A DNA stretch of 64,000 bases from the NCBI RefSeq assembly GCF_014873945.1, contig NZ_JADBEC010000001.1, positions 2,150,001-2,214,000 on the forward strand. Direction: 5' to 3'. The notes below the pieces were generated by a model that saw nothing but the letters and a program-made list of their open reading frames with translations, had not been told where the DNA came from and ran no database searches. Below are positions 37,238 through 45,764 of the stretch, piece after piece; the stretch's first letter is position 1, and the number at the start of each line of letters is the position of its first letter. This DNA is from Rhizobium viscosum. Lineage in GTDB: Bacteria; Pseudomonadota; Alphaproteobacteria; Rhizobiales; Rhizobiaceae. The translations under genes and the position numbers were made by a program.

Positions 37238-38476
37238 ATGGCCACAGAAATCCGCGTTCCAACACTCGGTGAATCCGTCAGCGAGGCAACCGTCGGCACC
37301 TGGTTCAAGAAGGTCGGCGACGCCGTGAAGGCCGACGAGCCCATTCTCGAGCTTGAAACCGACAAGGTGACCATCGAAGTTCCGGCGCCGACATCCGGCA
37401 CGCTTTCGGAAATCGTCGCCCAGGCTGGCGAGACGGTTGGTCTCGGTGCGCTCCTCGGCCAGATCGCCGAAGGTGCTGCTGCCGCAGCTGCTCCAGTTGC
37501 CGCAGCTCCGGCTGCAGCACCGGCTCCGACGCCAGCTGCTCCGGTTGCTGCCGCTGCCGCTCCAGCCGCCTCCGTATCCTCCATGCCGCCGGCTCCGGCT
37601 GCCGCAAAGATGCTCGCAGAAAACAATCTCTCCGCCGATCAGGTCGATGGTAGCGGCAAGCGCGGCCAGGTGCTGAAGGGTGACGTCATCGCCGCTGTCG
37701 CCAAGGCTGCAGCAGCTCCAGCCGCTGCACCGGCAGCGCCTGCTGCACCGCGTGGTCCTTCGACGGTAGAAGATGCCGGCCGCGAAGAGCGCGTGAAGAT
37801 GACGCGCCTGCGCCAGACGATCGCCAAGCGTCTCAAGGATGCACAGAACACGGCTGCCATGCTCACCACCTACAACGAGGTGGACATGAAGGCCGTCATG
37901 GACCTGCGCAACAAGTACAAGGATGTCTTCGAGAAGAAGCATGGCGTGAAGCTCGGCTTCATGGGCTTCTTCACCAAGGCGGTCACGCATGCCCTCAAGG
38001 AACTGCCGGCCGTCAACGCCGAGATCGACGGTACCGACATCATCTACAAGAACTACTGCCATGTCGGCATGGCCGTCGGCACTGACAAGGGTCTGGTCGT
38101 CCCCGTCATCCGCGATGCCGACCAGATGTCGATCGCCGAAATCGAGAAGGAACTCGGCCGTCTCGCCAAGGCGGCCCGTGACGGCTCGCTCTCCATGGCA
38201 GAGATGCAAGGCGGCACCTTCACCATCACCAATGGTGGTGTCTACGGCTCGCTGATGTCTTCGCCGATCCTCAATGCGCCGCAGTCCGGCATTCTCGGCA
38301 TGCACAAGATCCAGGAGCGTCCGGTCGCCATCGGCGGCCAGGTTGTCATCCGCCCGATGATGTATCTGGCGCTCTCCTACGATCACCGCATCGTCGACGG
38401 CAAGGAAGCCGTGACCTTCCTCGTGCGCGTCAAGGAAAGCCTGGAAGATCCGGAACGTCTGGTTCTGGACCTCTAA
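37238..38476 (+). CDS. sucB: dihydrolipoamide succinyltransferase (E2 of 2-oxoglutarate dehydrogenase)
   Basis: Core of the 2-oxoglutarate dehydrogenase complex. The 412-residue protein has a lipoyl domain (1-77) with lipoyl-lysine Lys43 in ETDKVTIEV, and Ala/Pro linkers. The peripheral subunit-binding domain is near 115-155 ([16 protein letters not shown]), and the catalytic acyltransferase domain has [18 protein letters not shown]-synthase-like strong codon bias suggests high expression. Confidence 0.97.
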   Translation: MATEIRVPTLGESVSEATVGTWFKKVGDAVKADEPILELETDKVTIEVPAPTSGTLSEIVAQAGETVGLGALLGQIAEGAAAAAAPVAAAPAAAPAPTPAAPVAAAAAPAASVSSMPPAPAAAKMLAENNLSADQVDGSGKRGQVLKGDVIAAVAKAAAAPAAAPAAPAAPRGPSTVEDAGREERVKMTRLRQTIAKRLKDAQNTAAMLTTYNEVDMKAVMDLRNKYKDVFEKKHGVKLGFMGFFTKAVTHALKELPAVNAEIDGTDIIYKNYCHVGMAVGTDKGLVVPVIRDADQMSIAEIEKELGRLAKAARDGSLSMAEMQGGTFTITNGGVYGSLMSSPILNAPQSGILGMHKIQERPVAIGGQVVIRPMMYLALSYDHRIVDGKEAVTFLVRVKESLEDPERLVLDL

Positions 38477-38491
38477 GCGGAGCGGTCTGCC

Positions 38492-39235
38492 ATGCGAGAC
38501 CGGATCATGCGAGCGGCGGGCGCAGTTTTCTGCGCCACGGTTGCCTTCATTCCGGTCTCGGCTCTCGCTTTCGACGTGAACAAGGCGAGCAGCAATTTCG
38601 ACCTTGTGTCGCTCAGCGATGCGGAGCTTTCCGCACGCTCCATCAAGACGGTCGATATGGGCAATGTCGAGCTCACCTCGGGTCATATCGTTGCCGCCGA
38701 TCCGCTGGCGCAGCCGGACCGGCCGGCCTTCGCAAAAGCGGTTCCTGCCGGCGACTATCCGGTGCGGCTCTATGAGGCTTTCGGTCATGTTGCCGCTGCC
38801 AGCATGCGTTTCGGCGAGGGCAAGCCGGATCACTGGGAGCTTGCGACCGTTCCGGGTCAGGATATCGTGACGCTCAAGGATGACGAGATCTTCGGTTGTC
38901 CGGTCGATGCCGGCCTCGGCAGCTACATGGATGCCGATACGCTCAATCTGATTGGGGAGCGCGAGCAGCAGGTGCAGGCGCAGAAGCCCGATTCCGACGT
39001 GAATTACTATGACGACGTGCTCGCTCGGGAGCTTGATGCCAACAAGGGTGTCTATGCCCTGCACCGGCCAATGGCCGGCAAGAAGGGTAATGTCGCGATC
39101 TTCTGGAGCGGCTCGGGCGACGGCTTCTATCCAGTGTTCTGGGGCATGGACAAGGACGAGCATCCACTGGTGCTGCTGACGGATTTCCAGGTCATCGAAA
39201 ACGCCGACGGGCGCAGAAAGCCGAACTTGCAATGA
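38492..39235 (+). CDS. DUF4241 domain protein, exported
   Basis: A 247-residue protein with a signal peptide (MRDRIMRAAGAVFCATVAFI then SALA-F) and a DUF4241-like domain: ELTSGHIVAADPL, VPAGDYPVRLYEA, CPVDAGLGSYMD and the late FWSGSGDGFYPVFWGMD. DUF4241 proteins are uncharacterised and usually cytoplasmic, so an exported version is of interest. It starts 15 bp after sucB and its stop overlaps the next gene by four bases. Confidence 0.82.
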   Translation: MRDRIMRAAGAVFCATVAFIPVSALAFDVNKASSNFDLVSLSDAELSARSIKTVDMGNVELTSGHIVAADPLAQPDRPAFAKAVPAGDYPVRLYEAFGHVAAASMRFGEGKPDHWELATVPGQDIVTLKDDEIFGCPVDAGLGSYMDADTLNLIGEREQQVQAQKPDSDVNYYDDVLARELDANKGVYALHRPMAGKKGNVAIFWSGSGDGFYPVFWGMDKDEHPLVLLTDFQVIENADGRRKPNLQ

Positions 39236-39759
39236 GTGGGGAGCATAAGGCGACGAAGCGGAAAGGGCTGGCAGCGATCGTCATCGCCGCACTATCCTGT
39301 GCGCCGGTTTCCGCCATCGCTGCCGAGTGCAAGCAGGCCAGCGCGATCTATGGAGATCGTGACGGTGCCTATGAACTGCGCTTCTCGCCGACTACCTCCG
39401 AGGCCATGACCTCGACCCATCAATTCAAGCTCAGCGCGTTGAAGAGCCCTGTCGTCATGAATGGCTATGTGATGTCCTCCGACGATCCGGAGCGGACCAT
39501 GGGCATGGTGATGTTCAACTGCCCGGATGGCGATGTCACCGGCGCCGATCTCGATGCCTGCATGGTCTGGCAGGGCTTCGTTTATCGCGCAAGCGCCAGT
39601 GGCGGGCTCGATAATTTGCGGTCCGGTGACAGCCCGGCGGCGGAAAAGATCGTCTTTCCCGGCCTCGGCCCGGCAATCCGCCAGTCTTCGGCTTGGGGTG
39701 ACGGCAAGGCAAAGGTCGCGCCGTGGGATGTCCTCAATTTCAAAGGATGCGCACAATGA
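39232..39759 (+). CDS. hypothetical exported protein in the suc-lpd cluster
   Basis: A 175-residue protein with a long basic N-terminus (MSGEHKATKRKG) and hydrophobic core (LAAIVIAALSCAPVSAIAA) followed by AEC, i.e. a signal peptide. The mature part has four cysteines (ECKQ, FNCPDG, DACMVW, GCAQ), which would allow two disulfides in the periplasm. No family recognised. The ATG overlaps the DUF4241 stop, and its stop overlaps the SDR start, so the three genes are translationally coupled. Confidence 0.78.
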   Translation: MSGEHKATKRKGLAAIVIAALSCAPVSAIAAECKQASAIYGDRDGAYELRFSPTTSEAMTSTHQFKLSALKSPVVMNGYVMSSDDPERTMGMVMFNCPDGDVTGADLDACMVWQGFVYRASASGGLDNLRSGDSPAAEKIVFPGLGPAIRQSSAWGDGKAKVAPWDVLNFKGCAQ

Positions 39760-40508
39760 CTGATGGTCCCGTTCTGCTCGTGACCGGCGGCAGCCGCGGC
39801 ATTGGTGCTGCCGCTTGCTTGGTTGCCGCCCGCCATGGCTGGCGCGTTGCGGTGAACTACGCCTTGAACGAGGCTGCGGCAAATGCCGTCGTTTCCGAGA
39901 TCAAGAAGGCTGGCGGCGATGCGATCGCCATCAAGGGCGATGTCGGCAATAGCGCCGATATCGTCTCGATGTTCGAGGCGGTCGACAAGCATTTTGGGCG
40001 GTTGGACGGGCTGGTGAACAATGCCGGTATTGTCGATAACACCGCGCGCGTTGATGAAATGTCGGCCGATCGTCTCGAACGGATGATGCGGATCAACGTG
40101 ACTGGTTCCATCCTTTGCGCCGGCGAGGCGGTGCGGCGCATGTCCTCCAGGCATGGCGGGCATGGCGGCGTGATCGTCAATATCTCTTCCATGGCGGCTG
40201 TCATCGGCGGATCGACACAGTATGTCGACTATGCCGCCTCCAAGGCAGCCATCGATACCTTCACGATCGGGCTTTCCAGGGAAGTCGCGGCCGAAGGCAT
40301 TAGAGTGAATGCGATCCGCCCCGGCATCATCGAGACGGATATCCATGCTTCCGGCGGGCAGCCCGACAGACCAAAAGAAATGGCTTCATCGATCCCGATG
40401 AAGCGAGCCGGACAGGCGGAGGAGGTGGCCGATGCAATCGTTTACCTGCTCTCACCTTCGGCATCCTACATAACAGGCGCGATCCTCAATGTGAGCGGCG
40501 GGCGCTAG
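39756..40508 (+). CDS. SDR family oxidoreductase
   Basis: A 250-residue classical short-chain dehydrogenase: TGGSRGIGAA near the N-terminus, NNAGIVDN, serine in NISSMAAVIGG and the catalytic pair in YVDYAASKAA. The C-terminus YITGAILNVSGGR is FabG-like, and the NYALNEAAA segment suggests NADP preference. I chose ATG 39756, overlapping the previous stop. Substrate unknown; it precedes lpdA by 24 bp. Confidence 0.87.
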   Translation: MTDGPVLLVTGGSRGIGAAACLVAARHGWRVAVNYALNEAAANAVVSEIKKAGGDAIAIKGDVGNSADIVSMFEAVDKHFGRLDGLVNNAGIVDNTARVDEMSADRLERMMRINVTGSILCAGEAVRRMSSRHGGHGGVIVNISSMAAVIGGSTQYVDYAASKAAIDTFTIGLSREVAAEGIRVNAIRPGIIETDIHASGGQPDRPKEMASSIPMKRAGQAEEVADAIVYLLSPSASYITGAILNVSGGR

Positions 40509-40532
40509 TCAATAACGCAAAGGGAAAAAGCA

Positions 40533-41936
40533 ATGTCCTATGATGTGATTGTTATCGGAACCGGCCCCGGCGGCTATGTCGCGGCAATCAAGGCTGCCCA
40601 GCTCGGCCTCAAGGTCGCTGTCGTCGAGAAGCGCGCCACCTATGGCGGCACCTGCCTGAATGTCGGCTGCATCCCCTCCAAGGCGCTGCTGCACGCTTCC
40701 GAAATGTTCCATGCAACGCATCACATGGATGAACTCGGCATCGAGGTCGCTGCTCCGAAGCTCAATCTCGAAAAGATGCTGGCGCACAAGGATGCGACGG
40801 TAAAGTCGAACGTCGACGGCGTTGCCTTCCTGTTCAAGAAGAACAAGATCGATGCCTTCCACGGCACCGGCAAGATCGTCTCCGCCGGCAAGGTCTCGGT
40901 GACCGCCGAAGACGGCACGGTTCAGGAAATCGAAGGCAAGAACATCGTCATCGCCACGGGCTCCGACGTTGCCGGCATTCCCGGCGTCAAGGTCGATCTC
41001 GATGAGAAGGTGATCGTCTCGTCCACCGGCGCCATTGCTCTGGAGAAAGTGCCGGAAACGATGATCGTCGTCGGCGGCGGTGTCATCGGTCTCGAGCTTG
41101 GTTCGGTCTGGTCGCGCCTCGGTGCCAAGGTCACCGTCATCGAATTTCTCGACAAGATCCTCGGCGCGATGGATGCCGATGTCTCCAAGCAGTTCCAGCG
41201 TATGCTCGGCAAGCAGGGTATCGATATCAAGCTGAGCTCCAAGGTGACCGGCGTCGAGAAGGGCGACAAGGGCGCAAAGGTGACGTTTGAGCCGGTGGCG
41301 GGTGGTGCTGCGCAGACGCTTGAAGCCGATGTTGTCCTGATTTCCACGGGCCGCGTTCCCTACACGGCAGGCCTTGGTCTCGAAGAAGCGGGCGTCAAGC
41401 TCGACAATCGCGGCCGTGTCGAAATTGACGGTCACTTCAAGACCAATGTCGAGGGCATCTATGCGATCGGCGACGTCGTGCAGGGCCCGATGCTGGCGCA
41501 CAAGGCCGAAGACGAGGGTGTCGCGCTTGCCGAAATCCTCGCCGGCCAGCACGGCCATGTGAACTATGACGTCATCCCGAGCGTCGTCTACACGCAGCCG
41601 GAGGTCGCCTCCGTCGGCAAGACCGAGGAAGAGCTGAAGGCTGCCGGTGTCGCTTACAAGGTCGGCAAGTTCCCGTTCACGGCAAACGGCCGCGCCCGCG
41701 CGATGCTGGCGACCGAAGGTTTCGTGAAGATCCTGTCCGACAAGGAAACCGACCGCGTGCTCGGCGGCCATATTGTCGGCTTCGGCGCCGGCGAGATGAT
41801 CCACGAGATTACCGTGCTGATGGAATTCGGTGGTTCGGCAGAGGATCTCGGCCGCACCTGCCATGCGCATCCGACCATGTCGGAAGCCGTGAAGGAAGCA
41901 GCGCTCGCCGCCTTCTTCAAGCCGATCCATATGTAA
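40533..41936 (+). CDS. lpdA: dihydrolipoamide dehydrogenase (E3)
   Basis: Reoxidises dihydrolipoyl-E2 with FAD and NAD+. The 467-residue protein has FAD motif GTGPGGYVAA (9-18), the redox disulfide Cys41/Cys46 in GGTCLNVGCIPSK, NAD motif VVGGGVIGLELGSVW, and the catalytic histidine in CHAHPTMSE. It is the last gene of the suc cluster, followed by a terminator. The rhizobial pyruvate dehydrogenase normally has its own E3 elsewhere. Confidence 0.97.
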   Translation: MSYDVIVIGTGPGGYVAAIKAAQLGLKVAVVEKRATYGGTCLNVGCIPSKALLHASEMFHATHHMDELGIEVAAPKLNLEKMLAHKDATVKSNVDGVAFLFKKNKIDAFHGTGKIVSAGKVSVTAEDGTVQEIEGKNIVIATGSDVAGIPGVKVDLDEKVIVSSTGAIALEKVPETMIVVGGGVIGLELGSVWSRLGAKVTVIEFLDKILGAMDADVSKQFQRMLGKQGIDIKLSSKVTGVEKGDKGAKVTFEPVAGGAAQTLEADVVLISTGRVPYTAGLGLEEAGVKLDNRGRVEIDGHFKTNVEGIYAIGDVVQGPMLAHKAEDEGVALAEILAGQHGHVNYDVIPSVVYTQPEVASVGKTEEELKAAGVAYKVGKFPFTANGRARAMLATEGFVKILSDKETDRVLGGHIVGFGAGEMIHEITVLMEFGGSAEDLGRTCHAHPTMSEAVKEAALAAFFKPIHM

Positions 41937-41960
41937 GATTAAATATCAGCAATCATTCAT

Positions 41961-41995
41961 AATGCCGCTTGCCTTCGGGCAGGCGGCATTTTTAT
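41961..41995 (+). terminator. rho-independent terminator of the suc-lpd cluster
   Basis: AATGCCGC-TTGCC pairs with GGCAG-GCGGCATT around TTCG (41961-41990, one mismatch), followed by TTTATTT, 25 bp after the lpdA stop. Confidence 0.9.
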
Positions 41996-42038
41996 TTAAC
42001 AGGCAAGCTTCGCTAACTATTTGACGAAAGCCAAGAAA

Positions 42039-42539
42039 ATGAATGATCGCGTCGTTGTCGGCTACAGCCTCTCCCAGCGTTTCCTTCACTGGGCGACCGT
42101 GCTCCTGGTCCTTTTCAATCTTCTTTTGCCTGATGGCATGAATGCTTGGTACCGGCTTGTCCGCCATGGCGGCACGCCATCGCCGGAACAGATCGCTTCG
42201 GCCAATATCCACGCCTATGTCGGTATCGCAATCCTGCTTATGACGATCCTGAGGCTCGGCCTGCGCTTCTTACAGGGCGTGCCGCCCGAAGCCTCAGACG
42301 AACCGGCAATCTTTCGGCTCGCCTCGCGACTCGCGCATGCGAGCCTCTATTTGCTGCTGCTCACCCTACCGGCTTCAGGCATTGCGGTCTATTATTTTGG
42401 TGCGCAAGCATTGGGCTCGCTGCATGCCGACGTCCTGAAGCTCATCCTCTGGATCGTCATTGTCGCGCATGTCTTTGGTGCGTTGGTCCACCAGTTCTAT
42501 TGGAAGACCGATGTGTTGCGGCGGATGACTGTCGGTTAA
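42039..42539 (+). CDS. cytochrome b561
   Basis: A 166-residue, four-helix di-haem membrane cytochrome of the bacterial b561/YodB family. Conserved haem histidines appear in SQRFLHWATVLLV (helix 1), ASANIHAYVGIAIL (helix 2), ASRLAHASLYLLLL (helix 3) and VAHVFGALVHQFYWK (helix 4). It probably passes electrons from quinol; CybB relatives oxidise superoxide to oxygen with quinone. ATG 42039 is preferred; a TTG at 42021 would add six residues. Confidence 0.9.
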   Translation: MNDRVVVGYSLSQRFLHWATVLLVLFNLLLPDGMNAWYRLVRHGGTPSPEQIASANIHAYVGIAILLMTILRLGLRFLQGVPPEASDEPAIFRLASRLAHASLYLLLLTLPASGIAVYYFGAQALGSLHADVLKLILWIVIVAHVFGALVHQFYWKTDVLRRMTVG

Positions 42540-42551
42540 GCGATAAGGCGG

Positions 42552-43628
42552 TCAGTTGACCGCCGTGACCGTGAAGCCCTGCTGACGCAGCAGTTCGATG
42601 ACGCCTTCTTTGCCCGGCAGGTGCAGGGCTCCGACGGCCATGAAGACGTTGCCGCTGGCGAGGATGGGGGCGGCGCGTTCGGCCATCACCTTGTTGCGGT
42701 CGAGGATGATGCGCTGTTCGAAGGCGGCGTAATCGCCGTCCTCGTCGCTGCCTTCCGGCGATACGGTCTTCAGCATCGGCATGGTCATGCCGATATCGCC
42801 GGAGAGATAGATGTCGGTCATGGTCTCGACCACGTCGTTCATCCTGGCTCCGAGTTCGAGGGTTTCGATCAGCGACTTCAGATGAAATTCGATCGGCAAC
42901 TCGGCCATGGCCTGCAATTGTTCGGCAAGCGTTTCCAGCCCCTTGACCTGCTTGCCTTCGGCGGCCGCATCGGCAGCGATCTTCTGGTCGAGGAACTGTA
43001 CGCCCCTGGCCTTGCGGGCGATCTCGCAGGCGGGAAGTGCAACGGCGCTCGCGATCATCCAGGGGCGCATGCGCGAAACGGCCGAGAGCAGGATGCCGCG
43101 CTGCTTCAGTCCGGCTTCGAGGCGGGTATAGTCCTCAGGTGAAAGAAGCTTTTCGATGGTCGTGCCGTCCGTGAACATCATCAGGTCCGGTCGCATCAGA
43201 AGCGATGCAGTGGCCTTTTTCTCATCGAGGATTTCGTCGGACTCGATGACGATAGTATCGGCGCCGTCATGGGCTTCCTGCGTGCGGGGCGGCAGGTTCA
43301 GGACACGCGGATCGGTGACATGCATGGTGCCGAGCAGCCAGGAGGCTTTGAGGCCTGGTTTTTCGATCTTCCAGAAAATGCCTTTGCCGTTTGGCGTGGC
43401 ATCCGCTTCCTTCACGGCCTCGGCGTAGCGGGCAGGGTCCTTCTGCTGCAGTTCGGTCAGCAGATTCGCTCCGGTGCAGCTGTCTTCCGCGGCATCGGCT
43501 GGCGTGACGGAAAAGACGACAGCGAGCAGTGCGGCGGCAAGCAGCATATGAAAGGCGGCGATCAGCCAGAGCAGGATATTGCCCGGCTGCGCGATATGGA
43601 AAGTGCGGTGGCCGATGGAGATCGTCAT
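42552..43628 (-). CDS. TraB/GumN family protein
   Basis: A 358-residue protein with a membrane segment or uncleaved signal (about 18-47) and the TraB/GumN domain (PF01963). Diagnostic motifs are SWLLGTMHVTD (GTMH at 100-103) and near the C-terminus FMAVGALHLPGKEGV; conserved glutamate EQRIILDRN is also visible. The family is thought to be Tiki-like metalloproteases, but bacterial substrates are unknown. Its end is 13 bp from the convergent b561 stop. Confidence 0.88.
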   Translation of the reverse strand: MTISIGHRTFHIAQPGNILLWLIAAFHMLLAAALLAVVFSVTPADAAEDSCTGANLLTELQQKDPARYAEAVKEADATPNGKGIFWKIEKPGLKASWLLGTMHVTDPRVLNLPPRTQEAHDGADTIVIESDEILDEKKATASLLMRPDLMMFTDGTTIEKLLSPEDYTRLEAGLKQRGILLSAVSRMRPWMIASAVALPACEIARKARGVQFLDQKIAADAAAEGKQVKGLETLAEQLQAMAELPIEFHLKSLIETLELGARMNDVVETMTDIYLSGDIGMTMPMLKTVSPEGSDEDGDYAAFEQRIILDRNKVMAERAAPILASGNVFMAVGALHLPGKEGVIELLRQQGFTVTAVN

Positions 43629-43715
43629 GATGGTAATCCGGTCACATGTGCTTCAAGCCTCATGCTCTACGCCGGGCTTGCGCATATTCCTTTAAGAGAG
43701 AGCGTTAACGAAGGC

Positions 43716-44651
43716 TTACGCGCGCGGATGCGCCCTATCATACACCTCCAGAAGCCTCGATGCATCGACGCCGGTATAGACCTGCGTGGTGGAAAGGCTG
43801 GCATGCCCGAGCAACTCCTGAATGGTGCGCAGGTCGCCGCCGCCGGCCAGCAGATGCGTGGCGAAGGAGTGGCGCAGCGCATGCGGAGTTGCGGTTTCCG
43901 GTAGGCCGAACGCACTGCGCAGCTTCTGCATGGCGCGCTGGATGATGGCAGGCTGCAGTTTACCGCCGCGGGCGCCGCGAAAGAGCGGCTCGCCTTCGTC
44001 AAGATGAAAGGGGCAGAGCGCTCGGTATTTCTCGACGGCTTCGAAAACGATGGTCAACAACGGCACGAGGCGCGTCTTGTTACCTTTACCGGTGATGCGC
44101 AGCGTGGTGGTGCTGGTCCTGATATCAGCAGGTGTCAGTTCGAGTGCTTCGGAAATGCGCAGGCCGCAACCATAAAGCAGCGTCATGACGGCGGCATCGC
44201 GCGCGGCAATCCAGGGTTCGTCGTGGAGCTGGGCTTCGTTGCTGACAACGGTGATGGCCTGTCTGTCCGACAAAGGCTTCGGAAGAGATTTCGGTTGCTT
44301 CGGGGATCGCACGGCGCCGGCACCCGCGGCATTCACGAGGCCCTTCTTTTCAAGGTGACGCAGAAAGGAGCGAATGCCGGCGAGATTGCGAGCAACTGAG
44401 CGGGCGCCGGAGCCCTCCTTGCGCCGGGCAGCCAGAAAGGCGCGGAAGTCTGCCGGGCGCAGTGCCTCGATATCGCGCAGCGTCGTAGGGCCGCCGAGAT
44501 GACCGGTCATGAAAGTCAGGAACTGGCGCGTGTCGCGCTCATAGGCATCAAGCGTATGTTCGGAAAGGCGGCGCTCCCGGGCGAGATTTTCGAGCCAGGC
44601 GCTGCATTCCTTCATCAGGTGCGGATCGGCGATGATCAGGAGTTCATTCAC
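43716..44651 (-). CDS. xerC: site-specific tyrosine recombinase XerC
   Basis: Resolves chromosome dimers at dif with XerD. At 311 residues it is normal. The N-terminal SAM-like domain (about 12-100) includes SEHTLDAYERDTRQFL. The catalytic residues are visible: Arg in YGCGLRISEALEL, Lys in TGKGNKTRLVPL, HxxR in HALRHSFATHLL, His in LLGHASLSTTQVY and the nucleophile Tyr in VYTG. I chose GTG 44651 (VNELLIIADPHL); a TTG at 44687 would add 12 residues and cannot be excluded. Confidence 0.93.
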   Translation of the reverse strand: MNELLIIADPHLMKECSAWLENLARERRLSEHTLDAYERDTRQFLTFMTGHLGGPTTLRDIEALRPADFRAFLAARRKEGSGARSVARNLAGIRSFLRHLEKKGLVNAAGAGAVRSPKQPKSLPKPLSDRQAITVVSNEAQLHDEPWIAARDAAVMTLLYGCGLRISEALELTPADIRTSTTTLRITGKGNKTRLVPLLTIVFEAVEKYRALCPFHLDEGEPLFRGARGGKLQPAIIQRAMQKLRSAFGLPETATPHALRHSFATHLLAGGGDLRTIQELLGHASLSTTQVYTGVDASRLLEVYDRAHPRA

Positions 44652-44794
44652 GATTTTGGCTCTTGAATTTGCTTTCGGTGACGCCAATTCTGAAACAGTG
44701 GCGTTATGGAATTGCTAATGCGTGCCAAGCCCTTGTCATGTATCGATCATAATTCATTGAGATAGCTTATAGCTTCCGTAAAACAGGAATTTTC

Positions 44795-45739
44795 ATGGCA
44801 CGGCGCGATTCCATGACGGCCTTTGGACAGCTCGCGGAAGCGATTGCCCTGGTTTCACACGGAAGACCCGGCCATATCGTCGATATCCTGATTGCCGAGC
44901 GCGGACAGAAGATCGTCCGCCATCCTCTGTGGCCGCTCATGCGGCCGTTTCTCTATACGCTGCTGCGCTACAACAAGGCACTCGAATTCGCCAATGACGT
45001 CGCCAACATGCCGGGCTTTCAGTCGTTCGAATATATGAGCAACCTGCTGAAGCTCGACATCAACGTCACTAATGCCGAGCGCATTCCGGCATCGGGCGGC
45101 TTCATTCTCGTCAGCAATCATCCGACCGGCATTGCTGACGGAGTTGCTGTCTTCGACCTTTTGAAGACGCGCCGCCCGGACATGATGTTCTTTGCCAATC
45201 GCGATGCGGTGCGCGTCAATCCACGCTTTTCGGAAATCATCATTCCGGTCGAATGGCGCGAGGAATTCAAGAGCAAGCTCAAGACGCGCGAGACGTTGCA
45301 ACTGACCAATCATGCGGTGAAGGAAGGCAAGGCGACTGTGCTTTTCCCGTCCGGCCGCATCGCCTATTGGGCGAACGGCCGGTTGAACGAGCGGCCCTGG
45401 AAGACATCGGCGGTTGGCCTTGCCCGCAAATACGGCCTGCCGATCCTTCCCGTTCATATGACGGCGCGCAATTCCGGCCTGTTTTACTGGTTTGCCAAGT
45501 GGTCGACAGAGCTGCGCGACATGACGGTCTTCCACGAACTCCTGAACAAGCGCGGCGATCGTTTCGATTTCATGGTCGGCGACCTCATCCCCGTCGAGCA
45601 TCTGGATGGCGACATCAACGACGTGACCAAGGCCCTGGAGCAGCATACCGTTGCCGCGCTTGCCACTGACGGCGATGCGCGGTTCGTGCCGGTCTCCGGT
45701 GAGCCGGCGCTGGAACCACTTGCTGCCCATTCTTTTTAG
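44795..45739 (+). CDS. lysophospholipid acyltransferase (PlsC-like, hemolysin-type)
   Basis: A 314-residue 1-acylglycerol-phosphate-type acyltransferase. Motif I is NHPTGIADG with His109 and Asp115, that is HX5D rather than HX4D, as in the ACT14924-like subgroup. Motif III is VLFPSGRIAYW and motif IV LPILPVHMTARNSG. Substrate could be a lysophosphatidic acid or the ornithine-lipid precursor; rhizobia make both lipids and the sequence does not decide. Confidence 0.87.
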   Translation: MARRDSMTAFGQLAEAIALVSHGRPGHIVDILIAERGQKIVRHPLWPLMRPFLYTLLRYNKALEFANDVANMPGFQSFEYMSNLLKLDINVTNAERIPASGGFILVSNHPTGIADGVAVFDLLKTRRPDMMFFANRDAVRVNPRFSEIIIPVEWREEFKSKLKTRETLQLTNHAVKEGKATVLFPSGRIAYWANGRLNERPWKTSAVGLARKYGLPILPVHMTARNSGLFYWFAKWSTELRDMTVFHELLNKRGDRFDFMVGDLIPVEHLDGDINDVTKALEQHTVAALATDGDARFVPVSGEPALEPLAAHSF

Positions 45740-45764
45740 CGCTGCTTTGCGCTAAAGCGGAGAC

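Noticed and set aside
43716..44651. xerC as an integrase of a mobile island
   Set aside because: Length, N-terminal domain and chromosomal housekeeping neighbours fit XerC, and no attachment-site repeats flank the gene.
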